In this document: piece by piece, positions 7,817 to 16,833 of the stretch
Layout of the letters: each line of letters opens with the position of its first letter
Numbering within the stretch: position 1 is the stretch's first letter
Origin: Oceaniglobus roseus
GTDB lineage: Bacteria; Pseudomonadota; Alphaproteobacteria; Rhodobacterales; Rhodobacteraceae
DNA: 53,570 bases
Assembly: GCF_002869745.1 (NCBI RefSeq)
Contig: NZ_PNOS01000035.1
Span: 1-53,570 of the forward strand
Reading direction: 5' to 3'
Notes under the pieces: generated by a model
Databases searched by the model: none
What the model was told of the DNA's origin: nothing
The model's input: only the letters and a program-made list of their open reading frames with translations
Position numbers and translations under genes: made by a program

Positions 7817-10569
7817 TGGATCGCCCCCAGTCGCAGGAGGTTGGCCAGCCCCTCGGCCCGCGTCGCGCCAAGGCCCGCGGCGCGGTCGAGCCAGCCGAGC
7901 GCCTGACCCACGTCGCGCGGCACGCCGATGCCGTAGGCCAGGACGTGGCCGTACTCGGCCATCGCCTCGGCATTGCCCGCCTCCGCCGCCTCGCCCAGAA
8001 GCTGCGCCGAGGTGACGAGGTCGCCGGAGCTGCGGGCGGTGTCGCGCAGCATCAGCGCGAAGTCGACCTTCGCGGCCACGTCGCCGGCCGCGGCGGCCTG
8101 CTGGTAGAGCCCGTTCATGTCGATCCGCGCGTCGGCGATCTCGCGCACCGCGGCGGGGGCCCGGCGATAGGCCGCCAGCACGAAGCGCAGGGCCGCGTCG
8201 CTGCGGGTCTGCATCAGCGCGACAAGGTGGTTCGCCGCCTTCGCCGGATCGTAGGTCTGAAGGTCCGGGTCCGAGGTCAGGCGGTAGAGCTGGCGGTGCG
8301 CGTCGGCATCGCCCTCGTCGAGGTCGCGGGCATAGACATCGGCCGCCTGCGGCGCCGCGCCCCTGTCGAAGGCCGCCATCTGGCTGTCGGACAGGCGCAG
8401 CTTGGACAGCACGTTGCCCCCCTCGACCGCCAGCGCGACCCGGCGCCAGTGGTAGGACTGGTCGGGCGCGCTGCGGAGCGCCGCCGCCTCGCCCAGCTCG
8501 TCCACGTCCTTGGTGCCGCAGGTCATCAGCGACACCGCGCGGTCGACGTAATCCGCCGCCTTCTGGTTCGTGACGTAGGGCATGGCGAACATCAGCGCCA
8601 GGAAATCGCCACGGTCCTCGATCACCTGCGCATAATCCTCGTAGATCGCGCGGGGGTCGCGGGTCCGCGACTGGAGCCGGGCCTGGAGGCGGATCGCCGC
8701 CCCCTCGCCGCGTGCGCCCGCGCGCTTCAGCAGGGTCACGATCTCGTCCGCGACGGCGGGATCGCGGGCGTTGTCTTCGGTCAAGGCGATGGCAAGGTCC
8801 AGCGCCGTCGTCACCCCGTTGTTCAGGTAGACCCGGCGGAACAGCTCGACCGCAAGCGCGCGTTCCTGCGGGTTCGTCGCCAGCTCGAACTCGAGCTCGA
8901 CGAAGGCCTCCAGCGCCTGGTCCGAATTGTCGAGCCGGGCCGCCCAGAGCTCGCGGGACGAGGGCAGCGCGGCGGGATCGACCTGCTGGCGCTGCGCGAA
9001 CTGCGCCAGCGCCGCCACCCGGTTGTTGAGCGCCTGGGACTGGATCTGGCCCAGCACCTCGGGCTCCTTGAACGGGTCGAGGGCGACCAGGTCGGTGGCG
9101 CTGACGGTGACGTTGTCGTACTCGGTCGCACGGAAGTTGCGCGCCCAGGTCGCGGCCTCGCGAAGGCGCGGCGCGTCGGGGGCCTGGCAGCGGAACAGAC
9201 CGTCGAGCATCTGCATGGAGCTGGCCATGCCGTGACGCGACACGGTTTCGGCCAGGAGGTCGGCGGCACGGTTCAGCTGCGCCGGATCGTTGCGATACCG
9301 GATCAGCCGCCCGGCAAGGATCTGCATCCCCTCGGGATCGCCCCGGTGGGCGGCCTCTTCCAGCAGCGGCATCGCCTCGTCCTCGCCCCGCCAGCGGCCC
9401 TTGCGCACCAGGATCTCCTTGGCGAGCACGGTGAAGACGAAGCCGGGCGCGTTGTCGAAGGTGGTCAGCTCTCGCAGGTAGTCGAGGTAGACGCTGCTTT
9501 CGTCCGTGGTGTCGCCGTCGACGTTGACCGCAAGTTCCAGCATCGGCACCAGCGAGGGGCGCGTGCGGCCCTTGTCCTCGCTCAGGTTGAAGCCGAGGAT
9601 CCGGTTCAGCTCGGCGTCGTCCAGCCCGCCCGAGGCCTTCAGCTGCGCCACCTGCCGGTCGCTGACGGCGATCCCGCGCTGCACGGCAAGCTTCAGATAG
9701 CGGCGCAGCACCTCGTTGTCCTTCTCGGCCGCGTCGGCGCCCATCTGGTACTCGACCACCTTCCAGGCAGCCTCGGCGCCGCCCATGTCGGCGGCGAAGC
9801 GGCGCCACTGGTAGGCGATGGCGGGATTGGGCGAGACGACCTCGCCCGACTGGTACTCCCGCGCGATCCGCTCGGCCCTGGCGCAGACGCCGTGGTTCAG
9901 CTGCCCCAGCAGTCCGCCGAAGGCCATGGTCACGGTCAGCTCCAGCGGCGCCTCCCACTCGGTGATCGGCGTGCCCTGAAGTTCCAGCCGGGCGAGGGCG
10001 AGAAGCGCGTTGGCGTTGCCGCCGTAGGCCGCGTTGACGATCAGCGTGCGGGCATAGTCGGGATCGGCCTGCACGCCGGTGCCGCTCATGTAGTACTGCG
10101 CCAGCACCATCCGCTGGTTGTTGGTCAGCGCGTCGTCCATGGCGCGCAGCTGGGCGATCAGCCCCTTCTGGCGCAGCTCGTCCAGCCGTCCGGCATCGAC
10201 GTGCAGCGCGATCCGGTCCAGCATCTCGTCGCCGCCCTGGTATTCCTCGTCGATCTCGGCCCGGCGGGTGATCAGCGCCGAGATGAAGTCGAACCAGCGG
10301 TCCGCGTCCTCTGCCTGAAGGCGACGGATGTCGCGGCCGAGGTAGAGGATGCGTACCGTGTCGGTCAGCTGCTCCTGCCCCAGGTCGACGCCGGTGTCCT
10401 CCTCGCGGTCCTCGGCGGCGGCGGCGGCGCTGCAGACGTCCTGCGGCTCCAGCGTGGGCGGCAGGAAGGCCATGTCGAGGGTGCGCGCCTGAAGCGGCAC
10501 GGCGGCGAGACAGCCAAGAGCGAGGGTCGCGGCCAGGAGGCGGCGGGCGGAGGGCGTGCGGTACGGCAT
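7813..10569 (-). CDS. algK: AlgK-like Sel1/TPR scaffold protein, unusually long
   Basis: 918 residues, about twice Pseudomonas AlgK (about 475). Signal peptide at residues 1-28 (LLAATLALGCLAAVPLQA); there is a Cys in it but no clear lipobox, unlike Pseudomonas AlgK, which is an outer-membrane lipoprotein. Repeated helical pairs of Sel1 type: QYYMSGTGVQADPDYARTL, LLEEAAHRGDPEGMQILAG, LLGEAAEAGNAEAMAEYGHV, GIGVPRDVGQALGWLDRAA. Likely scaffolds the secretion complex in the periplasm. AAGG ribosome site 8 nt before the ATG, 4 nt after algX. Assigned to AlgK by repeats and operon context. Confidence 0.7.
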   Translation of the reverse strand: MPYRTPSARRLLAATLALGCLAAVPLQARTLDMAFLPPTLEPQDVCSAAAAAEDREEDTGVDLGQEQLTDTVRILYLGRDIRRLQAEDADRWFDFISALITRRAEIDEEYQGGDEMLDRIALHVDAGRLDELRQKGLIAQLRAMDDALTNNQRMVLAQYYMSGTGVQADPDYARTLIVNAAYGGNANALLALARLELQGTPITEWEAPLELTVTMAFGGLLGQLNHGVCARAERIAREYQSGEVVSPNPAIAYQWRRFAADMGGAEAAWKVVEYQMGADAAEKDNEVLRRYLKLAVQRGIAVSDRQVAQLKASGGLDDAELNRILGFNLSEDKGRTRPSLVPMLELAVNVDGDTTDESSVYLDYLRELTTFDNAPGFVFTVLAKEILVRKGRWRGEDEAMPLLEEAAHRGDPEGMQILAGRLIRYRNDPAQLNRAADLLAETVSRHGMASSMQMLDGLFRCQAPDAPRLREAATWARNFRATEYDNVTVSATDLVALDPFKEPEVLGQIQSQALNNRVAALAQFAQRQQVDPAALPSSRELWAARLDNSDQALEAFVELEFELATNPQERALAVELFRRVYLNNGVTTALDLAIALTEDNARDPAVADEIVTLLKRAGARGEGAAIRLQARLQSRTRDPRAIYEDYAQVIEDRGDFLALMFAMPYVTNQKAADYVDRAVSLMTCGTKDVDELGEAAALRSAPDQSYHWRRVALAVEGGNVLSKLRLSDSQMAAFDRGAAPQAADVYARDLDEGDADAHRQLYRLTSDPDLQTYDPAKAANHLVALMQTRSDAALRFVLAAYRRAPAAVREIADARIDMNGLYQQAAAAGDVAAKVDFALMLRDTARSSGDLVTSAQLLGEAAEAGNAEAMAEYGHVLAYGIGVPRDVGQALGWLDRAAGLGATRAEGLANLLRLGAIQ

Positions 10570-10573
10570 CGGT

Positions 10574-11902
10574 TCAGCCTTTCCCGGAATAGAAGCAGGC
10601 GGTGACCTGCGGCGCGGCGCCGAAACCGGCGGCCAGTTCGATGTCGACGGATTGCGCGCCGCTGTCCCAGAGCCCGCTCATCGGCATGTAGAAGCGGCCG
10701 GTCCGGATCTGGTCGGGGTCGCGCACCACGCTGCGGCTGCGCATCATGCCGTTGCGCGAGCGGAAGGTGAAACGCGCCTCGGCACTGTCGCTGCCGCCGG
10801 TGTCGAGCGCGAGGGTATAGTCCAGCATCGGGTCGAGCGCGTTCAGGTCCACCCGGATCTGGTTCGCCTGCCCGGTCGAGAACAGGTTCAGCGGCACGCG
10901 GCAGGTGTCGCCCGCCGCCGCGATCAGTTCGCGGAGGGGCTGGTCGCCGAAGGCGGCGAGGTTCGCCTCGACCGGCACTTCCCACACCAGCACCGAGGGA
11001 CGGGCCGAGCGGAAGGCGTCGGAGGTGAGGTAGGACGAGATCGCGGCGAAGGCCCCGCCCTCGGGCACGGCGTACTGCATCACCTCGAGCCCGGTGTATT
11101 CCGACAGGAAGCCCGCGAAGTTCACCGAGGGTTCGCCGGTATAGGCGGTGCCGACCACGGCGATGCGGGCGACGCCAAGCGTGGCGCCGGGGCCGAAGAT
11201 CGTCCCCTGCGGCTGCACCGCGAAGCCCTGGGCGCGGCTGGTCGTGTAGGCGGCGGTCTCGACCTTCGGCAGGCTCAGCACGCAGTCGCGCTGCAACTGC
11301 GCCCGCATCTTCGAGTCGATCTCGGTCACGCCGCCCGGGGTGCTGGCGAAGTTGCTCTTCCGCAGGCTCGCCGCCGCGGGGGCGGCGCCCAGGCGCTCGG
11401 CCACGGCATCGGCGGCCAGGCGTCCGCCCTCGGCGGTCCAGCGGTAATCGGCCCTGTGATAGGGCAGCGGCCCGCCCCTGGCCGACACCATCGCCCTGCG
11501 CACGTCGGCCGTGGCCACGCCCTTCGCCTCCAGCCGCTTCACGATGTCGGCGTAGAGCGTCGTGGCGAGATCCGGGTCGAAACCGAAATCCCAGGCCTCG
11601 GGCGGCAGGTAGCCGGGCATGGCAAGGCTCTTCGTCGGCACGGGCAGGTAGATCAGCTGCGTTCCGCGCTCGGCCAGGGCGTCGGAGAGTTCGGCCACGA
11701 GTTCGATGCTGCCGTCCGAGAAGGGGTGGAACATCTTCAGGTCGGGATCGACGCGGAAGAACACGCCCTCCCGCCCCTCGACCGCCTGCATCCCCTGCCG
11801 GGTCGCAAGGCCGCTGCACCCGAAGGCCGATTGCGCCTCGGCCCCCATGGCCCCGGCCAGCGAGATTGCCGCGGCCAGAAGGAATCCGCTCAGTCTTTTC
11901 AT
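10574..11902 (-). CDS. algX: AlgX-like alginate O-acetylation protein, catalytic Ser and His replaced
   Basis: 442 residues with signal peptide (residues 1-24). SGNH/GDSL-like N-terminal domain and a C-terminal jelly-roll region as in AlgX. Very recognisable stretch RIAVVGTAYTGEPSVNFAG then FLSEYTG and SYLTSDAFRSARPSVLVWE. Pseudomonas AlgX (from memory) has GTSxSG with the nucleophilic Ser and GDHHWTP with Asp/His; here they read GTAYTG (A253) and ADYRWTA (D152 kept, R154 for His). Predicted not to acetylate but possibly still to bind polymer. Start at 11902 behind AGAGG. Lies between an unknown periplasmic protein and algK. Confidence 0.85.
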   Translation of the reverse strand: MKRLSGFLLAAAISLAGAMGAEAQSAFGCSGLATRQGMQAVEGREGVFFRVDPDLKMFHPFSDGSIELVAELSDALAERGTQLIYLPVPTKSLAMPGYLPPEAWDFGFDPDLATTLYADIVKRLEAKGVATADVRRAMVSARGGPLPYHRADYRWTAEGGRLAADAVAERLGAAPAAASLRKSNFASTPGGVTEIDSKMRAQLQRDCVLSLPKVETAAYTTSRAQGFAVQPQGTIFGPGATLGVARIAVVGTAYTGEPSVNFAGFLSEYTGLEVMQYAVPEGGAFAAISSYLTSDAFRSARPSVLVWEVPVEANLAAFGDQPLRELIAAAGDTCRVPLNLFSTGQANQIRVDLNALDPMLDYTLALDTGGSDSAEARFTFRSRNGMMRSRSVVRDPDQIRTGRFYMPMSGLWDSGAQSVDIELAAGFGAAPQVTACFYSGKG

Positions 11903-11934
11903 GCCTCTGCCCCCGTTCACGGTGCGTCGCGTCC

Positions 11935-12726
11935 TCAGTTCTTCACGGCGGCTCGTCCGGCCGTCTTGTCGTCGAGATAGGCCAGCAGGTTCTGCGCCGT
12001 CGTCTTCACCGCCAGCAGCTTCGACCCTTGCGCCCGCTCCAGGTACTCCCGCGCGCGTGCCAGGTCGGTCGGAGCGGCGGCATCGTCGCTCAGGATGTCC
12101 AGCGCGAGCCTCAGCTCGATCCGCCCGTTGCCCGATTTCGCCTGGTCGAGGATCCGCTGGCGCGTCGCCTCCGACAGCGCGCCGAACAGCTTGCCCTCGC
12201 CGTTGAACTCCACCACCGCGTCGAGCGCGGCCGAGTTCCCGGCCCAGGCATAGGGATAGAGCACCGAGATCAGGTGCTTCATCCGCGCCGCCGGTTCGGT
12301 CGCGGCATCCAGATGACCCATCGCCTCGATCATGTCCGGCAAGGCATAGGCGCGGCCGGTCGCCGCGGCGATGCCGTAGAAATATGCGAGGTCCGAGGCG
12401 TGCTTCGCCCGCCCCTGCTTCGCCAGCCGGTCGGCATAGCGCTTCGCCGCCATCCCGTCCCAACGTTCGGCCAGGGCGCGCAGGTCCTCGTCGCTCAGCC
12501 GCTCGCCCGCGTTCATCCGCTGCCGCGCGCCGCGCAGGGCGTCGGTCGGCAGCTCGCGGGTGGCGGTCACGCCCGCGCGCACCACGACCGAGATGGCGCG
12601 CGACTCGGCGTCGTCCGAGATCACCATCGGGATCGACCCGGCCGCAAGCGGCGCCGCCAGGGCGGCGGCCAGGGCCAGGCCGAGAGCGAGGTGCCGCGCG
12701 CGGCGAAGGGATCCGCCGCGCGTCAT
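11935..12726 (-). CDS. secreted alpha-helical protein of the alginate operon, unknown
   Basis: 263 residues; its ATG overlaps the algG stop (ATGA), so it is translationally coupled. Signal peptide at residues 5-30 (LALGLALAAALAAPLAAG). The rest is predicted helical, rich in Ala and charged residues, with TPR/Sel1-like spacing (YAWAGNSAALDAVVEFNGEG, ARAREYLERAQGSKLLA). No counterpart in the Pseudomonas operon that I recognise at this position. Probably a periplasmic partner of AlgG, AlgX or AlgK. No function can be read from motifs. Confidence 0.75.
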   Translation of the reverse strand: MTRGGSLRRARHLALGLALAAALAAPLAAGSIPMVISDDAESRAISVVVRAGVTATRELPTDALRGARQRMNAGERLSDEDLRALAERWDGMAAKRYADRLAKQGRAKHASDLAYFYGIAAATGRAYALPDMIEAMGHLDAATEPAARMKHLISVLYPYAWAGNSAALDAVVEFNGEGKLFGALSEATRQRILDQAKSGNGRIELRLALDILSDDAAAPTDLARAREYLERAQGSKLLAVKTTAQNLLAYLDDKTAGRAAVKN

Positions 12727-14261
12727 TTCCGGCAGTCCTCGGGACGGTCGGCCGAGCCCGCCGGAGCGGGCGTCGCGCCGAGCGCGGTGAGGGTGACGGC
12801 CTTCTCGCCCGCAAGATCCCCGGCGATGAAGGCGCTCTGGCGCGACAGGTCGCCGCCGAGAAAGCGCGGGTACTGCTGCGTGAAATCGTTCTTCGCCAGC
12901 ACCAGGCTGGCCCCCGTGGCGGTGGACAGGCCCGCGCGGTTGGCGCTCAGGACGTTGCCCTTCAGCCAGGTCTCGCTGTCGTCCTGCTGGGCCGAGACCC
13001 AGATTCCCGCGCTCTGGTTGGCGACGACGCGGTTGTCGGCGACGACGGTGCCGCGGCTGTCGCGCACCTCGATCCCCTTGTGGCGGTTGTCGAGCACGAG
13101 GTTGCCGAGGATCCGGCCGCAGTCCGACCCGGCCACGGTGATCCCGCCGCCTTCGCGCCGCCAGACGATGTTGCCCGCGACCAGCGCGTTGTGGCTGTGG
13201 CGCCGTACCGCGATCCCGGTTTTCTCGCCGCCAAGGACGACATTGCCCGAGACCACCGCATCGCGGGACCGGGACAGCACCTGGATCGCGTTGAACTCGG
13301 TCTTGCCGTAGAAGATGTTGGACAGGATCCGCGGTTCGCGGGCGCCGCTGACGACCAGCGCGGGGCCGCGGGCGGCGCGGAACTTGTTGTTCTCCACGGC
13401 GACGCCATCGAGCCCCGACAACGCGACCGACACCAGCCCGTCGAACAGGCTGTCGCGGACGAAGGATGCGCGGCGCACCACCATCATGTTGTTGCGCATC
13501 ACCGAGAAGCCGCCGAACTTCAGCGTCTTGCCGAAGCCGAGGCCGGTGAACCGCGCGTGGTCGACCTGCACGGTGCCGCTGGCGGCGGTGGTGACGAAGG
13601 GCGCGAAACGGCCGGTGACGGTGTTCGCCCCGCCCACCGACTCCACGCTGCCGCCGGCGATGGCGAGGTGGCCGAAGTTGATCAGGAAGGCGCCGTCGGG
13701 ACGGCTGAGGCGCAGCGTCTCGCCCGGCCCGATCTGGAGCGCGGCGCCGTCCCACACGACGACCGGCACCCGCAGCACGAAGCCGCCGTTGTCGGCCTCG
13801 GCGGGTTGCAGGCGGTATTGGCGGGTCAGAAGCTCGATATCCGACAGCCGCGCGGTCCCCCGGCGGATCACCAGCGCCCGGAGCTCGGGATCGCGCTGCG
13901 CGTTCAGCACGCCCTGGTTGTCGGTCGCCCCGGCCGTCTGGGTCAGCATGGTCAGCGCCAGCCGCACGTCGAGACCCTGCGCCTCGAGCGGATCGGAAGT
14001 GTGATCGCCCGCCATTGGCATCGCCAGCGGTCCGGGTTGCACCGCGGGGGCAAAGCCGTCGAGGCCCGCCGCGCGCAGCAGGTCGAGGTTCGCCACCACG
14101 GCGTTCGCCGGGGCGACGAGGCTCTCCTCCAGCCCCTCCAGCGCCGAGCGCAGCCCCGCATCCGGCAGGTCCGGCGCGGCGGAGGCCCCCGCCGCGGCCA
14201 GAAGCCCCAGCGCAAGCCCCGCCCCGCCGCGGCGCAGCCGGTGCCACAGTCCGTCACGCAT
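12723..14261 (-). CDS. algG: AlgG-like mannuronan C5-epimerase homolog without the DPHD motif
   Basis: 512 residues, signal peptide residues 1-28. The C-terminal two thirds are a right-handed parallel beta-helix with repeated asparagine ladders (VVSGNVVLGGEKTG, LVAGNIVWRREGGG, ILGNLVLDNRHKGIEVRD, VVADNRVVANQSAGIW). This matches periplasmic AlgG, which epimerises mannuronate to guluronate. The catalytic DPHD motif of known AlgG (from memory) occurs nowhere in this protein; the aligned region (about residues 300-330) has SGAREPRILS and FNAIQVLSRS. Likely inactive as an epimerase; a structural/protective role is still possible. Overlaps algA by 8 bases. Confidence 0.85.
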   Translation of the reverse strand: MRDGLWHRLRRGGAGLALGLLAAAGASAAPDLPDAGLRSALEGLEESLVAPANAVVANLDLLRAAGLDGFAPAVQPGPLAMPMAGDHTSDPLEAQGLDVRLALTMLTQTAGATDNQGVLNAQRDPELRALVIRRGTARLSDIELLTRQYRLQPAEADNGGFVLRVPVVVWDGAALQIGPGETLRLSRPDGAFLINFGHLAIAGGSVESVGGANTVTGRFAPFVTTAASGTVQVDHARFTGLGFGKTLKFGGFSVMRNNMMVVRRASFVRDSLFDGLVSVALSGLDGVAVENNKFRAARGPALVVSGAREPRILSNIFYGKTEFNAIQVLSRSRDAVVSGNVVLGGEKTGIAVRRHSHNALVAGNIVWRREGGGITVAGSDCGRILGNLVLDNRHKGIEVRDSRGTVVADNRVVANQSAGIWVSAQQDDSETWLKGNVLSANRAGLSTATGASLVLAKNDFTQQYPRFLGGDLSRQSAFIAGDLAGEKAVTLTALGATPAPAGSADRPEDCRK

Positions 14262-15732
14262 GGCGCAGACCCGGGGTTTCGCTGTCCTTCAGCGTCGTCG
14301 CGCGGACGTGGGGCCGCGTGCTGGGGCGGGCGGCGCCGACCGGCACCGCGGTGATCGCCTCGGCCAGGCTGACCTCGGCGGCGAGGCTCAGCAACGCCAC
14401 CTCCACCGGCTCGTCGGTGCGGTTCGACAGGCGGCTGGCCGACTTCGGGTCGAGCAGACCGCGCTCTCCGGCCACCAGCGTGCTTTGCGCGGTCGCGTTT
14501 TCGACGTGCAGGCTGCCGCGGACGACGATCGCCTCGCGCGACGCGGTCGGCGCGATCTCCAGCACTGCGCCGGGGCGCAGGGTCAGCGTGGAAAGATTTA
14601 CGCCATTCTTATCGATCAGCTGCGCGTGATCGCCCCAGCTGTTGTGGCTGCCGCGGTGCTTCTCCGCCTCGGCGCGCTTGGCGGCCTTCAGGTGCTCGGC
14701 CACCTTCTTGACGTTCTGGCAATGGCCGACCTTCGTGACGAGCAGCGCGTCGGGGGTGTCGATGATGATGACGTCGGACATGCCCACGACCGAAACCAGC
14801 CTCGTGTCCGAACGGACCATGGAGTTCGACGTCTCGACCGCGATCACGTCGCCCTGGAGCACGTTGCCCTTGGTGTCGGGCTTCGAGATCGAGTACATCG
14901 CCGACCAGCTGCCGACATCGTTCCAGCTGACGTCCAGCGGCGCGAGCGCGATGCGGCGGGTCTTCTCGAACACCACCTGTTCGGTCGGCAGGCTTTCGGC
15001 GTGGCGGAAGCAGTCGGGGTTCAGAAGCAGGCCGCGGCCGTCGTCCGCGCCGGTTTCCAGCGCCTGCTGCACGGCGACGAAGCTGCCGGGATCGAACCGC
15101 TGGTATTCCTCGATGATCGTCGCGGCCGAGAACATCGAGATGCCCGAGGCCCAGTAGGCGATGTCGCTTTCCACCAGCAGGCGGGCCTTCCGGACCGGCG
15201 GCTTCTCGACGAAGCGCTCGACCTTGCGGAGGCCGGGATAGTCGGCGATCGGGCCGCCGTCGGTGATGTAGCCGAAGCCGGTCTCGGCATAGCGCGGCTT
15301 GATCCCGTAGGTGACGATGTAGCCGTCCGAGGCCGCGCCGCGCATGGCGAGGATGGTGGTGTTGATGTCGCCCTCGATCACGTGATCGGCGGGGATCACC
15401 AGCATCAGCGCCTTCGGATCGCGGGCATAGAGCGTCAGCGCGGCGGCCAGCACGGCGGGGCCGGTGTTGCGCCCCATGGGTTCGTAGATCAGTTCGGCGT
15501 CGGTGCCGAGCTGGGCGAGCTGCGCCGCGACCGTGTTCCTCTGGCCCACGGAGGCGACGATCACCGGCGTCTCGAACCCTTCTCCCGAGTGCCGCTGCAC
15601 CGCGGTCTGGAAGAACGTCAGGGAATCCTCGCCGCCGATCCGCTGGAACTGCTTGGGCGACTGGGTCCGCGACATGGGCCACAGACGGGTACCGTTGCCG
15701 CCGCAAATGATGAGGGGATGAATGTTGGTCAC
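14254..15732 (-). CDS. algA: AlgA-like mannose-1-phosphate guanylyltransferase; isomerase half degenerate
   Basis: 492 residues from GTG 15732 (AGG 7 nt upstream; GTGA overlap with alg44). N-terminal nucleotidyltransferase domain complete: GGNGTRLWPMSRTQSPKQF at residues 11-29, and FVEKPP. It should make GDP-mannose for AlgD. The C-terminal cupin (about residues 365-450) corresponds to the phosphomannose isomerase half of bifunctional AlgA, but the metal-binding histidine cluster (HHHRAEHW in Pseudomonas, from memory) is replaced by APTASREAIVV. Mannose-6-phosphate would have to come from another isomerase. Cytoplasmic. Confidence 0.92.
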   Translation of the reverse strand: MTNIHPLIICGGNGTRLWPMSRTQSPKQFQRIGGEDSLTFFQTAVQRHSGEGFETPVIVASVGQRNTVAAQLAQLGTDAELIYEPMGRNTGPAVLAAALTLYARDPKALMLVIPADHVIEGDINTTILAMRGAASDGYIVTYGIKPRYAETGFGYITDGGPIADYPGLRKVERFVEKPPVRKARLLVESDIAYWASGISMFSAATIIEEYQRFDPGSFVAVQQALETGADDGRGLLLNPDCFRHAESLPTEQVVFEKTRRIALAPLDVSWNDVGSWSAMYSISKPDTKGNVLQGDVIAVETSNSMVRSDTRLVSVVGMSDVIIIDTPDALLVTKVGHCQNVKKVAEHLKAAKRAEAEKHRGSHNSWGDHAQLIDKNGVNLSTLTLRPGAVLEIAPTASREAIVVRGSLHVENATAQSTLVAGERGLLDPKSASRLSNRTDEPVEVALLSLAAEVSLAEAITAVPVGAARPSTRPHVRATTLKDSETPGLRHA

Positions 15733-16808
15733 GACTCTGCCTTTCTGGCAAACAGCGAGCCCCCGAAGATCGACTTCGACAGGCGGACGCGGGCCGGTTT
15801 CCCGATGTCTCCGGGGGTGAGGGCGCCGTCTTCCGCACGCAGCACGACGGGCAGGTAGAGGTCACCGTTCTGGGCGGCGTCGTCGGTGGCGGAGGTCAGC
15901 ACGACATCCACCGGGACCGAACGACCGTCGCCCAGATCCAGCCAGACCTGCTCGCCGTTCATGGCCTTGGTCAACCCTTCGATGCTCATCTGGGATTGAA
16001 CTCTGACCTGGACGCTAGAGTCGAAAAAGGTCAGAATTGGGTCGCTGGGAAGAACAGTTGCGCCCTCATAGATCCCGTCCGCCAGGGTTACGTCACAATC
16101 GCAGGGCAGCACGAAATTCAGCGTGTCGCCGCTGTTCGAGCTGATGGCATAGACCACCTGCCCGGCCCGTGCCCGGGGGTTCAGCATCGAGATCTGGCCG
16201 GGGCTCGTCGCCTGCATCTCCTTGCCCTCGCGGGTGATGAAGACGGGACGCGCCTCGTAGCTCTGGGTATAGCGCAGGCGCAGCGCGTTCAGGGCGACGG
16301 CGATCAGCACCACCGACAGCACGATCGCCCCGATTCGCCGGATCATGTCCGCGCGGTCGTTCCTGCCGCCGGCCTTGACCTTGGACGGCTTCGGCTTGAC
16401 CGGGCCGGTATAGGCCATCATCGCGCCGAGCGACACGAAGTCGCCCGCGATGAAGCTGTTCAGGATATAGCGCAGCTGCGGCAGGTGCGGCCCTGTCGGG
16501 TCGATGAACTGGAGCTTCAGGTCGTTCGTGTGGAGCCCCGTGAGGCGCGCCTCGGGGAACAGGTCGATGCTGAAGCCCTCGAAGTTGAACTCGAGCTTGA
16601 TGATGTGGCGGCTGCCCTCGAAGCCGGGGTCGATGGGCCCGGGCGCAATGACGTGGGCCGCGGTCAGCGAAAGGCCCGTGCCCTGGAACACCTGGTCCCC
16701 GACCTGGGCGGTGAAGGGCACAGGAAGCACCGGATGCTCGGTCTCGAACACGAAGTCCGAGGCGATCTCGGCGTCTTCCTGGGCTGCGATGTCAATCTGC
16801 TTGTTCAT
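15729..16808 (-). CDS. alg44: Alg44-like co-polymerase, PilZ signature lost
   Basis: 359 residues. N-terminal PilZ-like domain (residues about 18-125) ending in LPQLRYILNSFIAGDFVSLG, very like the Alg44 segment after PilZ. One membrane segment at about 157-178 (RIGAIVLSVVLIAVALNALR) then a periplasmic adaptor-like domain with LPCDCDVTLADGIYEG. Partner of Alg8 in polymerisation and export. In Pseudomonas, c-di-GMP binding needs arginines near residue 20 and D-x-S; here the region reads FETEHPVLPVP and GLSLTA (G45-L-S47), with no arginines and D replaced by G. AGGAG ribosome site 6 nt before the ATG. Confidence 0.87.
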   Translation of the reverse strand: MNKQIDIAAQEDAEIASDFVFETEHPVLPVPFTAQVGDQVFQGTGLSLTAAHVIAPGPIDPGFEGSRHIIKLEFNFEGFSIDLFPEARLTGLHTNDLKLQFIDPTGPHLPQLRYILNSFIAGDFVSLGAMMAYTGPVKPKPSKVKAGGRNDRADMIRRIGAIVLSVVLIAVALNALRLRYTQSYEARPVFITREGKEMQATSPGQISMLNPRARAGQVVYAISSNSGDTLNFVLPCDCDVTLADGIYEGATVLPSDPILTFFDSSVQVRVQSQMSIEGLTKAMNGEQVWLDLGDGRSVPVDVVLTSATDDAAQNGDLYLPVVLRAEDGALTPGDIGKPARVRLSKSIFGGSLFARKAES

Positions 16809-16833
16809 TCAAAACTCCTAAGTCCGCGGCCCC

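Noticed and set aside
7945-10605. 886-codon plus-strand frame opposite algK
   Set aside because: Composition typical of antisense GC-rich frames; the minus strand gives a signal peptide, Sel1 repeats and coupled starts.
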